Of a stretch of 15,553 bases of DNA, positions 1-8,200 are shown piece by piece (within the stretch, counting starts at the first letter, position 1; the number at the start of each line of letters is the position of its first letter). The translations under genes and the position numbers were made by a program. The notes beneath the pieces are model-generated. The model did not search any database, was not told the DNA's origin, and saw only the letters and a program-made list of their open reading frames with translations. Origin of the DNA: JAXHUH01 sp034211175 (GTDB taxonomy: Bacteria > Actinomycetota > Acidimicrobiia > Acidimicrobiales > CAIXPF01); contig JAXHUH010000298.1 in assembly GCA_034211175.1 (NCBI GenBank), positions 1 through 15,553 on the forward strand, in the 5' to 3' direction.

Positions 1-189
1 CAGACTGGCGTACGGCCTTCCAGCCAGGTTCGAGTCAGCGTCACGGGCAACCCGAACCCATTTTCACGTCGACACGACGCCCCCGCCAGGGCCACAACGA
101 CTGGCGTGGTTTTCTGCTCTGCGCGCCGTCGTTCTTCCACGCCAGTTCGGGCAGTGGTGGGTGTGGCCGGGGCGGCTGCCGGGGGAGGG
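1..189. other. Non-coding left edge with repeated octamer
   Basis: No credible gene is visible here; the plus-strand ORF that starts at 106 is a GC-driven shadow of the minus-strand LuxR gene. The octamer ACTGGCGT occurs at 4-11 and 100-107 in direct orientation and as its complement at 139-146. The last two copies form the arms of a 10-bp inverted repeat, listed separately. The first ~100 bases are less GC-rich than the rest of the window. The gene to the left, if any, lies outside the window. Confidence 0.5.
100..146 (-). terminator. Inverted repeat, possible LuxR-gene terminator
   Basis: Perfect 10-bp arms ACTGGCGTGG (100-109) and CCACGCCAGT (137-146) enclose a 27-nt loop. The repeat starts 44 nt beyond the stop of the minus-strand LuxR gene, a plausible place for a factor-independent terminator. 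There is no T-tract and the loop is long, so it could equally be a binding site. Confidence 0.35.
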
Positions 190-2820
190 TCAGCCGCCGA
201 GCAGGTCGACGAGGGCGTCGCGTCCGCTCACGCCGAGCTTGCGGTAGGCGGAGCCGAGGTGGTTGTCGACCGTGCGGACCGACACGCCGAGCCGCTCGGC
301 GATCTCGCGGCTGCGCATCCGCCGGGCGGCGAGGTCGACGACCTCCCGTTCACGGCCGGTGAGGGTGCGGGGCGCATCGGTGCCGCCGAGCGCGGTGACG
401 AGCGCCGTGCACCCGGCGAGCAGCTGCGCGGCGCGGCGAGCCGTCCGGTCGGCGTCGCTCGGGCGGCGTTGGCGGCGGAACGCGACCGAGGCGCGGTGCG
501 CGACCTCGGCGCCGGAGACCCGCAGGCCCACGCCGGCGAGCTCCTCCGCGACGTCGGCCAGCGCTCGCGGGTCCTGCTCGGCGGTCGCGGTGGCGTGGCG
601 GGCCAGCAGCGAGAGCATCCGGCCCGGTGCGTCGTCGGCCAGCCCGACGAGGAGGTCGACGGCCCGGTCGGTGTCACCGAGGCGGACGGCATCGTGGGCC
701 GCGAACGCCGCTGCCATGGCGTGGCCGCGCCCGACGAGGTCGATGGCCAGGTCGACGAGCGCGAGGACGGCCTCGTCGCGCGCCGGGCCGTCGGTGGCCC
801 AGGCCCGAGCCCGCGCCGCCAGCGCCTGGAACTGCAGGTCGTGGGCTCCCGGACCGGCCTGGTCGACGAGGGCCATCGCCTCCGGTCCGCGGGCCAGGTG
901 GGCGAGGGCGACGGCGCGGAGCCCGGCGGCGGTCGGGGCGAGCCCCAGCGCGTCGCCGCTGCCGAGGAGCAGCTCGGCCTCCGCAGCCGAGGTCTTCGCG
1001 GCGAGGGCGTCGCCGGCCATGAGCTGCTGGGACGCCCGCAGCGCGAGCCACGTGCCCCGTCGCTCGTCGCGGCCGGTGTAGCGGGTGAGCGCCTCGTCGA
1101 TCGCCTGCCCGGCCCCGTCCGCATCACCGTCGAGCATGGTGGTGGACGTGTGGAGCACCTCGACGAGCCGTTCGATCAGCGGAGGGACCGCCACCCGGGC
1201 CGACAGCGGCGCCAGCCGGTCGAGCTCGGTGGCCGCGTCCGCGACCCGTCCGGCGCACGCCGCCACCGCGGCGTCGACCAGGTCGCGCTGGAAGACGAGA
1301 GGGGCGGGCGCGTCGGGGTCGGTCTCGGAGGGTGCACCCCCGCTCGGGGGCCGGCCGGCGGCGAGGCGGAAGTAGTCGGCGTGGGTCGACAGGAACGAGC
1401 GCCACCGGCCCGACTCCATCCGCCGCACCGCTCCCTCGAGCACCTCGACGGCCTCGTCGGGGCGGACCATGCGGGAACCGACCAGGTGGGCGTGGGCGGC
1501 CGCGGCCCGGGCGAGCGCCTCGTCCGACGCGGCGAGCCCCGTGGCCGCGCGCAGCTCGTCGGCCGCGTCCGCGAGACGGCGCTGGCCGGCCACGACCTGC
1601 CCGAGAAGGAGCCGCAGCTCGAAGCACTCGCCCGACTCGAGCGCGGCGCGCAGCAGGTCCTCGGCCAACGGTTCGTCACCGACCTCGTGCGCCCGCCGCG
1701 CCGCGGCCAGCACGCGCTCCGGTGGCACCGCCAGGCCGGCCTCGATCCGCAGGAGCACGGTCCGCAGGTTCAGCTCGGGGTCGTCGGGGTCGTGGACCCG
1801 GTCGATCGCCTCGGCGGCCCGGGTCAGCGCCAGGTGCCAGCGCAGCGCCGGCGTCGCGCCGGCGACCGCCTCGCCGACGAGCGGATGGGCCAGCCGCACC
1901 TCGGCCGGATCCGCGCCGGCGTCGAGCACCGCGAGGCCGGCGAGCTCGAGCTCGGCGAGGGCGTCGCCCCCGCACACCGCCTCGGCCGCCGTCAGCGGCA
2001 GGCGCGACGACGCGGCGAGGATCTCGAGCGAGTGGCGGGCGTGGCGGGTCAACGACGCCGTCCACCGCTCCACGGCCCTGGCCAGGCGCGCCGTCGCCCG
2101 GAACGGGCCCCGGACGGTGGCGGTGCCGTCGACGACCTCGGCGCGGCCGTCCTCGATCGCGGCCGTGAGCAGCTCGACGACGTAGAGGGGGATGCCGTCG
2201 CCGGCCCGCAGGAGCCGGTGGACCGACTCGTCGTCGGGCCGGGCCAGCAGCGCCGACTCGACGAGGTCGGCCACCCCGCGGTGGTCGAGGGGCCCGAGCT
2301 CGACGACGTGCATCGCGCCGATGTCGACGAACGACGACAGGTCGGGGGCCAGCGGTGCCGGGTCGCGCACCGTGAGGAGCAGGGACACGCCGTGGCGCGC
2401 CGCGTGCTCCAGCGCCACGACGGAGCCGGCGTCGAGGTGGTGGGCGTCGTCGACGATCAGCAGGTCGTCACGCGACGCACAGCGGTCGAGGGCGTGGCGC
2501 ACCGCGACGAGCACGGAGGACGGGTCGTGGAGCGTCGTGTCCGCGTCGAGGAGCACGGACGTCGCCCCGAACGGCACCCTGGCCGCCGCGGGCGACGCCA
2601 CGAGCTCGACCACCGGGCGGCCCGAGGCCCGGGCGAGCCGTCCGACCTCGGCGGCCAGCGCACTGCGGCCCGCACCCGCCGGGCCGCGGACCACGACGCC
2701 GCCGGAGGTGCGGTTGCCCGTCGCGCGCAGGCCGACGGCGGCGAGCGCCTCGGTCAGCTCCCGGGACCGTCCGGCCAACGTCGTGCCACGGTCGGCCCGG
2801 TCGGCAGTGGTGGCTGTCAT
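190..2820 (-). CDS. LuxR-family (LAL/MalT-like) ATPase transcriptional regulator
   Basis: This 876-residue protein has the layout of large ATP-binding LuxR regulators. An N-terminal P-loop region carries GPAGAGRS at residues 46-53 and Walker B LLIVDD at 120-125. A long helical, TPR-like middle follows. A C-terminal LuxR helix-turn-helix spans about 820-876 (LTGREREVVDLAA, then SREIAERLGVSVRTVDNHL). Such proteins usually act as signal-gated cytoplasmic activators. The Walker A lysine is arginine (R52), so ATP binding or hydrolysis may be altered. I chose the ATG at 2818-2820 over an in-frame ATG at 2940 because the conserved part begins shortly after it and the extra 40 residues are Arg/Pro-rich and unlike a domain. 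It is divergent from a lipoprotein gene, with a palindrome between them that may be its operator. The target genes and the ligand cannot be read from the sequence. Confidence 0.9.
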   Translation of the reverse strand: MTATTADRADRGTTLAGRSRELTEALAAVGLRATGNRTSGGVVVRGPAGAGRSALAAEVGRLARASGRPVVELVASPAAARVPFGATSVLLDADTTLHDPSSVLVAVRHALDRCASRDDLLIVDDAHHLDAGSVVALEHAARHGVSLLLTVRDPAPLAPDLSSFVDIGAMHVVELGPLDHRGVADLVESALLARPDDESVHRLLRAGDGIPLYVVELLTAAIEDGRAEVVDGTATVRGPFRATARLARAVERWTASLTRHARHSLEILAASSRLPLTAAEAVCGGDALAELELAGLAVLDAGADPAEVRLAHPLVGEAVAGATPALRWHLALTRAAEAIDRVHDPDDPELNLRTVLLRIEAGLAVPPERVLAAARRAHEVGDEPLAEDLLRAALESGECFELRLLLGQVVAGQRRLADAADELRAATGLAASDEALARAAAAHAHLVGSRMVRPDEAVEVLEGAVRRMESGRWRSFLSTHADYFRLAAGRPPSGGAPSETDPDAPAPLVFQRDLVDAAVAACAGRVADAATELDRLAPLSARVAVPPLIERLVEVLHTSTTMLDGDADGAGQAIDEALTRYTGRDERRGTWLALRASQQLMAGDALAAKTSAAEAELLLGSGDALGLAPTAAGLRAVALAHLARGPEAMALVDQAGPGAHDLQFQALAARARAWATDGPARDEAVLALVDLAIDLVGRGHAMAAAFAAHDAVRLGDTDRAVDLLVGLADDAPGRMLSLLARHATATAEQDPRALADVAEELAGVGLRVSGAEVAHRASVAFRRQRRPSDADRTARRAAQLLAGCTALVTALGGTDAPRTLTGREREVVDLAARRMRSREIAERLGVSVRTVDNHLGSAYRKLGVSGRDALVDLLGG

Positions 2821-2922
2821 GGTGCGCGATCCGCCTCGTCGCCTGGTCCCCGGGAGGTGGGTGCACGGCCCCCGGAGGGTGAACGGCCGCCGCCGCGGCC
2901 GTGGGTGCCGGTCGCCCCGAGG

Positions 2923-2939
2923 TGAGTAGGACCTACTCA
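2923..2939. promoter_or_regulatory. 17-bp interrupted palindrome, candidate operator
   Basis: TGAGTAGG (2923-2930), a single A, then CCTACTCA (2932-2939) is a perfect 8-bp inverted repeat. It lies 28-44 nt upstream of the lipoprotein start, where that gene's core promoter should sit, and about 100 nt upstream of the LuxR gene. Dyads of this size fit a dimeric helix-turn-helix protein. The adjacent LuxR-type regulator is the obvious candidate by position, which is inference. Confidence 0.6.
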
Positions 2940-2966
2940 TCGTCGGCGCGAGCCCGGAGGCGGACG

Positions 2967-3338
2967 ATGGTAGCCATGGCGCACAGACCTTCCTCCCGAG
3001 CGCTCGTCACCGTTGCCATCGCCGGCGGACTGCTGGTCAGCGGCTGCGGTGGCGATGGCGACGGCGACGACGCGGCGACGACCGCGGCAACGGCGAACCC
3101 CTCCACCACGGCCGGCTTCGAGATCGACGAGTCGCTCCCGCTCTCCCAGCGGGCGGCCTCGCTCACCGGCATCGACATCGCCTCGGTCGACGTCGAGGGC
3201 ACCGTGCTGCAGGTGACGATGCCCGACAACGCGACCGTCAGCGACGCCGAGGTCGACTGCCACGCGGTCGAGCTCGTCCTGACGGACACCGAAGGGGCCG
3301 AACTGCACTACCCGGACGGCGACCACCTGTGCGAGTGA
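2967..3338 (+). CDS. Small secreted lipoprotein, function unknown
   Basis: This 123-residue protein has a lipoprotein signal: positively charged start, hydrophobic stretch at about 12-24 (ALVTVAIAGGLLV), and lipobox VSGC with lipidated cysteine at residue 27. A short Gly/Asp and Thr/Ala-rich linker follows. The remaining ~75 residues are acidic and contain two cysteines near the C terminus (VDCHAVEL and HLCE) that could form a disulphide. I recognise no family. The ATG at 2967 is preferred because GGAGG at 2956-2960 sits 6 nt upstream; the ATG at 2976 would be 15 nt away, and the upstream GTG/ATG reads lack a site. It should be exported and anchored to the outer face of the membrane. It is a single-gene transcript between the divergent promoter region and a strong hairpin. 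Confidence 0.8.
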   Translation: MVAMAHRPSSRALVTVAIAGGLLVSGCGGDGDGDDAATTAATANPSTTAGFEIDESLPLSQRAASLTGIDIASVDVEGTVLQVTMPDNATVSDAEVDCHAVELVLTDTEGAELHYPDGDHLCE

Positions 3339-3355
3339 GGCGCCTCCGGTGAGCC

Positions 3356-3404
3356 CGGCGGTCGGGACGGGCGCGCTCCGCCCTGCGCCTCGTCCCGGCC
3401 GCCG
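3356..3404 (+). terminator. Strong GC-rich hairpin after lipoprotein gene
   Basis: Arms of 14 nt (3356-3369 and 3391-3404) pair fully if one G-U is allowed. The 21-nt loop contains an inner GGCG/CGCC pairing (3370-3373 with 3379-3382). It begins 18 nt after the lipoprotein stop. No T-tract follows, as is common for GC-rich actinobacterial terminators. It insulates the next operon from the lipoprotein transcript. Confidence 0.65.
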
Positions 3405-3494
3405 CACACCGCCGGACCATCGCTGCCCCGGCGCACCGATCGGGCCCGGCCGACACCGCGCGTGACGGCCCGAGGCGACCGGCCGGGTCGGCGT

Positions 3495-3500
3495 TACCCT
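3495..3500 (+). promoter_or_regulatory. Possible -10 box for a leaderless transcript
   Basis: TACCCT matches the actinobacterial TANNNT -10 pattern and ends 8 nt before the GTG start at 3509. That spacing would place transcription initiation at or next to the start codon. No Shine-Dalgarno sequence is visible before the GTG, which agrees with a leaderless mRNA. No clear -35 is seen. Confidence 0.45.
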
Positions 3501-3508
3501 CACCTCAC

Positions 3509-4537
3509 GTGGACACGTTGGGCGGAGCACCGCTGGTCGACCTGCTGGGAACGGTCGAGCCGGGGCAGGTCCGGGCCGCGCTCACCGAGAGCGACGCGTG
3601 GCACGCGGCCAGCCTCCTCGACGGCGGCACGGGCACGGCCGGAGCATCCGGCGACACGCGCCTCCGCGTGGTCGCCCAGGCCTGGGCGACGCCACCCGGC
3701 GTCGAGGCCGTGATCGACGCCACGGTCGACCGACTCGCGCGCCTCGCGCTCGATGCGTTCCCCGACTGGGCCGGCGACTCCGGGCCCGCCGACGCGTGGC
3801 TCCGGGCGGCCACACGGGCGTGCCGGCTCGGCCGGGCACCCCGGCTCCGACGGGTCCCGGCCGCGAGCCAGGTCGCCCGCCTCGCCGGCGTCCTCGCCGA
3901 CGAGCCGCTCGGCTTCGTCCTCGGTTGCGGCGACCGCTCGCCCGGCCCGACCCGCCTGTTCGGCATGGTGCGGGCCGCCCAGTGGCTGGCGACCCACAGC
4001 GGCGGACGCGTCGTGCTCGCCCTCCCGGCCGATCTCGTCGACCACATCGAGCTCGAGCCCATCGTCGACCGGGCCGTCGTCCTCGAGCGCCATCCCGACG
4101 TGCCCGCCGCCACCTCGGACCCCCGGGCCTCGGTCGCCGTGTGGCCGCTGCAGGGCGCGCCCCACCCGTTCAGCGACAGCGAGCACGCGGTCGTCGACCG
4201 CCTCGGGCGCGACGACGAGCTGGCCAAGCTCTTCGAGCCGAACGCCACGGTCCGCACCGAGCGCGGGAACGACCATCGCGTCGATCTGCTGTGGCGGGAT
4301 GGGAGAGTGGTGGTCGAGATCGACGGCTGGTCCACCCACCGGGACCGGGCGTCGTTCCATCATGACCGCAACCGTGACTACGAGCTGCTGATCAGCGGGT
4401 ACGCCGTGCTCCGACTCTCCCACGACGACGTTCTGGACGACCTCGAACGCGCCGTCGACAAGATCCGCGACGTCGTGCGCTACCGGCGCGGCGCGCCCCG
4501 CGACCCGACCGGTGCCGCCGGGTCGGCGTCGCGATGA
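3509..4537 (+). CDS. Protein with C-terminal Vsr/DUF559-like PD-(D/E)XK nuclease domain
   Basis: This is a 342-residue protein. Its last ~120 residues match the very-short-patch-repair/DUF559 endonuclease-like fold: a first helix around SEHAVVDRL (224-232), RVDLLW with D259, VVVEIDGWSTH with E270, D272 and H277, then a helix with HHDRNRDYELL (284-294) and GYAVLRLSHDDV. The D259, E270 and D272 set is the expected metal-binding core, so the domain looks active. The first ~215 residues are unrecognised; they contain ordered alpha/beta stretches (GFVLGC, GRVVLALPADLVDHI). The GTG start lacks a ribosome site but follows a TANNNT box at leaderless spacing. It overlaps the next gene by 4 nt (ATGA), so translation is probably coupled. 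Its likely role is DNA cleavage within the three-gene module; the substrate is unknown. Confidence 0.8.
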   Translation: MDTLGGAPLVDLLGTVEPGQVRAALTESDAWHAASLLDGGTGTAGASGDTRLRVVAQAWATPPGVEAVIDATVDRLARLALDAFPDWAGDSGPADAWLRAATRACRLGRAPRLRRVPAASQVARLAGVLADEPLGFVLGCGDRSPGPTRLFGMVRAAQWLATHSGGRVVLALPADLVDHIELEPIVDRAVVLERHPDVPAATSDPRASVAVWPLQGAPHPFSDSEHAVVDRLGRDDELAKLFEPNATVRTERGNDHRVDLLWRDGRVVVEIDGWSTHRDRASFHHDRNRDYELLISGYAVLRLSHDDVLDDLERAVDKIRDVVRYRRGAPRDPTGAAGSASR

Positions 4538-5220
4538 GCGACGCGCTCGATCCCGCAGCCGCCCTCCTGCTGTGGCGGCTCGTGATCGAGGACGACGAGC
4601 TGCCCTTCTCCGAGCTCGGGCTCCCTCCCCGGAAGGGCCCGAACGGCAGGCGATCGACGACGACCCTGCGCAACGACCTGGTCGCACGCGGCCTGCTGCG
4701 GACCGAGCGGCGCGGCCGCGTCCACTACGCCGTCGCCACCGACGCGACCTGGGCGTGGGCGGCCGAGCACTGCGACGTCGAGCTGTGGTCGTCGAAGCAG
4801 GCGGCGCCGGTCCTCGAGGCACTGCTGCGCCGCCTGGGCGCCTACCTGGAGCGCTCCGACGAGCTCCTCGTCGACGTGATGCGGCCACCGCCGCCCGACG
4901 ACGAGCCGGTCCCCGCCGCCGCACCGGGCGGCGCCGCACCGGGTCCCGATGCGTCCCCGCCGATCGACAAGCTGATCCGGGGCGCCTACCTGACCGCGAG
5001 CGGCGGCAGCCGCGACACCCGCGTCCGCCTCGCCGACCTGCGGCGCCACCTCGACCGGCTCCCCCGTGAGGAGCTCGACGCCGCGCTGCGCCGCCTCCAG
5101 CTCGACGACGAGGTCGCCCTCGTGCCGCTCGACGACCCCTTGAGCATCACCCCCGAGGACGACGCCGCGGCCGTCGTGATCGGTGACCAACGCCGCCACC
5201 TCGTGTACCTGCGGAGCTGA
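4534..5220 (+). CDS. Winged-helix protein with two putative DNA-binding domains
   Basis: This 228-residue protein has two globular halves joined by a Pro/Ala/Asp-rich linker (about 117-143). The N-terminal half (about 10-75) reads as a winged helix: a recognition-helix-like TTTLRNDLVARGLLRTERR segment, then a basic wing RGRVHYAV. The C-terminal half (about 144-228) has a second winged-helix-like pattern: VRLADLRRHLDRL, ELDAALRRLQLDDEVAL, and a final strand pair ending HLVYLRS. It has no enzyme motif. It starts inside the end of the nuclease gene (ATGA) and is followed after 5 nt by the large ATPase, so the three products are probably made together. It could be the DNA-recognition or adaptor subunit, or an autorepressor of the operon; the sequence does not decide. 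Confidence 0.72.
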   Translation: MSDALDPAAALLLWRLVIEDDELPFSELGLPPRKGPNGRRSTTTLRNDLVARGLLRTERRGRVHYAVATDATWAWAAEHCDVELWSSKQAAPVLEALLRRLGAYLERSDELLVDVMRPPPPDDEPVPAAAPGGAAPGPDASPPIDKLIRGAYLTASGGSRDTRVRLADLRRHLDRLPREELDAALRRLQLDDEVALVPLDDPLSITPEDDAAAVVIGDQRRHLVYLRS

Positions 5221-5225
5221 ACGAC

Positions 5226-8200
5226 ATGGACCCCGTCACCGACCCGCAGGCGCTCGCTGCGCTGGCCCGGGCCGACCTCGACTGGACGATGCACCTGCGC
5301 AGCGTGTGGAGCGACGACGGTGCGCTCGACGTCGCGGCCATCCACGCCCGCGCCCGCAGCCGGGTGCTCGACACCATGGACGCACTCAGCGCGTCGCCCG
5401 GGGAGGGCTCGCCGCTCGGCATCGTCGTGCTCGGTGCGGCGGGCGCCGGCAAGACCCACCTCATCGCCGCGCTCCGCCGGGAGGTGCTCACCAAGGGCCT
5501 CGGCTTCGTGCTCGCCGACCTGACCGACGTGCGCGAGTTCTGGCCGACGGTGCTCCAGGGCTACGTCAGCTCGCTCCACCAGCCCGTCGGCGAGCCCCAG
5601 CTGCGGGCCGTGCTCGACATCGTGCTCGCGACCTCCGGCGTCGCGTTCGACCGCGCCGCCCTCGCCGCGGCCGACGTCGAGACCCACCGGTCGATGACCG
5701 GGCAGGTGCTCAGCGGGCTCGCGGCGACGGACCGGGCGACGATCATGCGCCACCGCGACACCATCCGGGCGTTCGCGCTGCTCGACGCGGACGACTTCGA
5801 GCTGGCGGCGATGGCCCACAACTGGTTCGACGGGGTCGACCTCGGCGAGGAGCGCGCGGCCTGTGGCCTGTCGACCGGCGCAGCCGACCCGGCCGCCGCG
5901 GTCGAGGGCCTGTCGTACCTGATGGCGCTGCGGGGCCCGACGATGCTGGCGCTCGACCAGATCGACTCGATCGTCGCCCAGCACCACCTGGCGTCCGACC
6001 CCAGGACCGGCGACAGCGTGCCGAGCGCCGAGCAGCAGGCGGCGCGGTCGATCATCCAGGGACTCGGCGGCGGCCTGCTCGGGCTGCGCGACCGCACGAC
6101 CAGGACCCTGACCGTGCTGTCGTGCCTGGAGCAGACGTGGGACGTGCTGGCCAACGAGGTCGTGGCCTCCGCCCGTGCCCGGTTCCACAGCCCCCACGTG
6201 CTCGGCATGGCCACCCGCTCGGCGCCCGACCTGCTCGCCGCCCGACTCGCCCGCTCCTACGGCGAGGCGGGCTTCGAGCCGCCGTACGCGACGTGGCCGT
6301 TCAGCGACGACTTCCTCCGCGAGGCGGCCGAGCGGTCACCCCGTGAGATCCTGCGCCGCGCCGCCGAGCACCGCGACGCGTGCGTGTCCGAGGGGGTCGT
6401 CCGGGTCCTCGACGGCTTCGGGTCGACGGCCGGGCCGACGAACGGCCACGACGACCGCACCGCCCTCGACCACGCGTTCTCGTCGGCCCGCGAGGAGGCC
6501 GACCCCAGGCGGTGGCTGGGGGCCGAGGAGGACCGGCTCAGCATGCTGCTGCGCCTCGCCGCGGAGGCGATCCTGGTCGAGAACCCGACCGACGCCGACG
6601 TCGACGGGTTCGTCGACACCGACTTCGCCGGCGCCCGGGGCGTCGAGCCGCTCCACTGCCGGCTCCGTCTCGTCCACCACGACGCGGGCGACCGCGAGAC
6701 CCACCTGAGCTTCCGGGCCATCCAGAACACCCATCACCGGTCGTTCCAGAGCCGGTTGCAGGCCGCGATGACCGCGTCGGGCATCGACCGCGACCTCACG
6801 TTCCGGCGCCTCGTCGTGGTGCGCACGACGCCGCTGCCGGCAGGCCCCAAGTCGAAGGCGCTCTTCGACGCCTTCCGCCGGGCCGGGGGCGAGCTGAGCC
6901 AGCCGACCGAGGACGAGATCCGCACGCTCGGTGCGCTCTACCTGCTCGCCCAGGACCATCCCGAGCCGGCGCTGGTGCGCTGGCTGGCGGCCCGGCGTCC
7001 GGTGTCGACACTGCCGTGCTTCGCCTCGGCGGTGTCGTGGCTGTTCACGGCCTCGTCGGGGCTCGGCGCGCCGCCGGTGACCGCGGGTACCCCGGTGCCC
7101 GCGTTCCGTTCGGTTCCCGGCGCCCCCGGTCGGGGCACGCGCCCGGGCGCGGGCGCGAACGGCCACGACCTCGACACGTCCCGGGCGATGTCGCCGACGT
7201 CCACGACGCGGCCCCCGGGGTCACCGGAGGCCGCCCCGGCGGCGACCGGCCCGGGCGACGACGAGGCGTCGCGCATGATCCCGCTCGGCCGGCGGGTCGT
7301 GGGCGGGGGCCTGCACGATCGCGTGGCGGTACCCGTCGCGGACCTGCGTCGGCACGGGCTCGTGCTCGGCGGCGCCGGCTCGGGCCACACGCTGCTGCTG
7401 CGCCGTCTGGTCGAGGAGGCGGCGCTGGTCGGCGTGCCGTCGATCGTGGTCGACGCGAGCGGTGCCATGGCCCGGCTCGGCGACCGGTGGCCCGCGGCGC
7501 CGGACGGCTGGTCCGACGGCGACGCCGACCGGGCGCTGCGCTACCACGACACGACCGATGTCGTCCTGTGGACGCCGGGCCTCGCCGGGGGCAACCCGCT
7601 GGTGCTCGACCCGATCCCCGACCTGGCCGCCGTGGCGCCGGACCCGGACGAGCTGGCGGTCGCCGTCGGGCTCGCCACCGACGCGCTCGCGGAGGTCGTC
7701 GCCCCGGGTGCCGGCAACAAGGACCAGCTGAAGCGGAAGGTGCTGGGCGCCGCGCTCGGCGAGTTCGGGCGACGCGGCGGGGGATGGCTCGGCGACCTCG
7801 TCGGCCTGCTCGGCGACCTCCCCCCGACGGTGGCCGATGCGCCGCTCGCCGCCGGCGAGCGGATCGACGGTGCGGACCGCCTCGCCGCGGAGATGGCCGA
7901 CCAGCTCGGCGGCGAGATGTTGAACAACCGTCTGCTCCGGGCGGTCGGCAGTCCCACCGACGTCGGCACGCTCCTCGGCGCCGACGGGGACCCGGCGCGC
8001 ACCCGGGTCTCGGTGGTGGCGCTCGAGGGGCTCGCCGACGGTGGTGCCCGGTCGCAGCTGGTCAACCAGCTGGCGATGGCGCTCTTCGGCTGGATCCGGA
8101 CCCACCCGGCCGGCGACGACCGCGGCGTGCGCGGCCTGCTCGTGATCGACGAGGTCAAGGACCTCCTCGGCGCCAACGACTCGAGCGCGGTGAAGCGGAG

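Noticed and set aside
106..2925. 939-residue plus-strand ORF opposite the LuxR gene
   Set aside because: It is the antisense of a well-supported coding gene, is extremely rich in Arg/Gly/Val/Glu with no domain, and arises from GC-biased codons.
3500..5199. Long minus-strand ORFs opposite the nuclease and winged-helix genes (3500-4939, 4480-5199)
   Set aside because: Low-complexity Arg/Ala/Gly translations with no motif; the plus strand carries recognisable domains, overlapping starts and ribosome sites.
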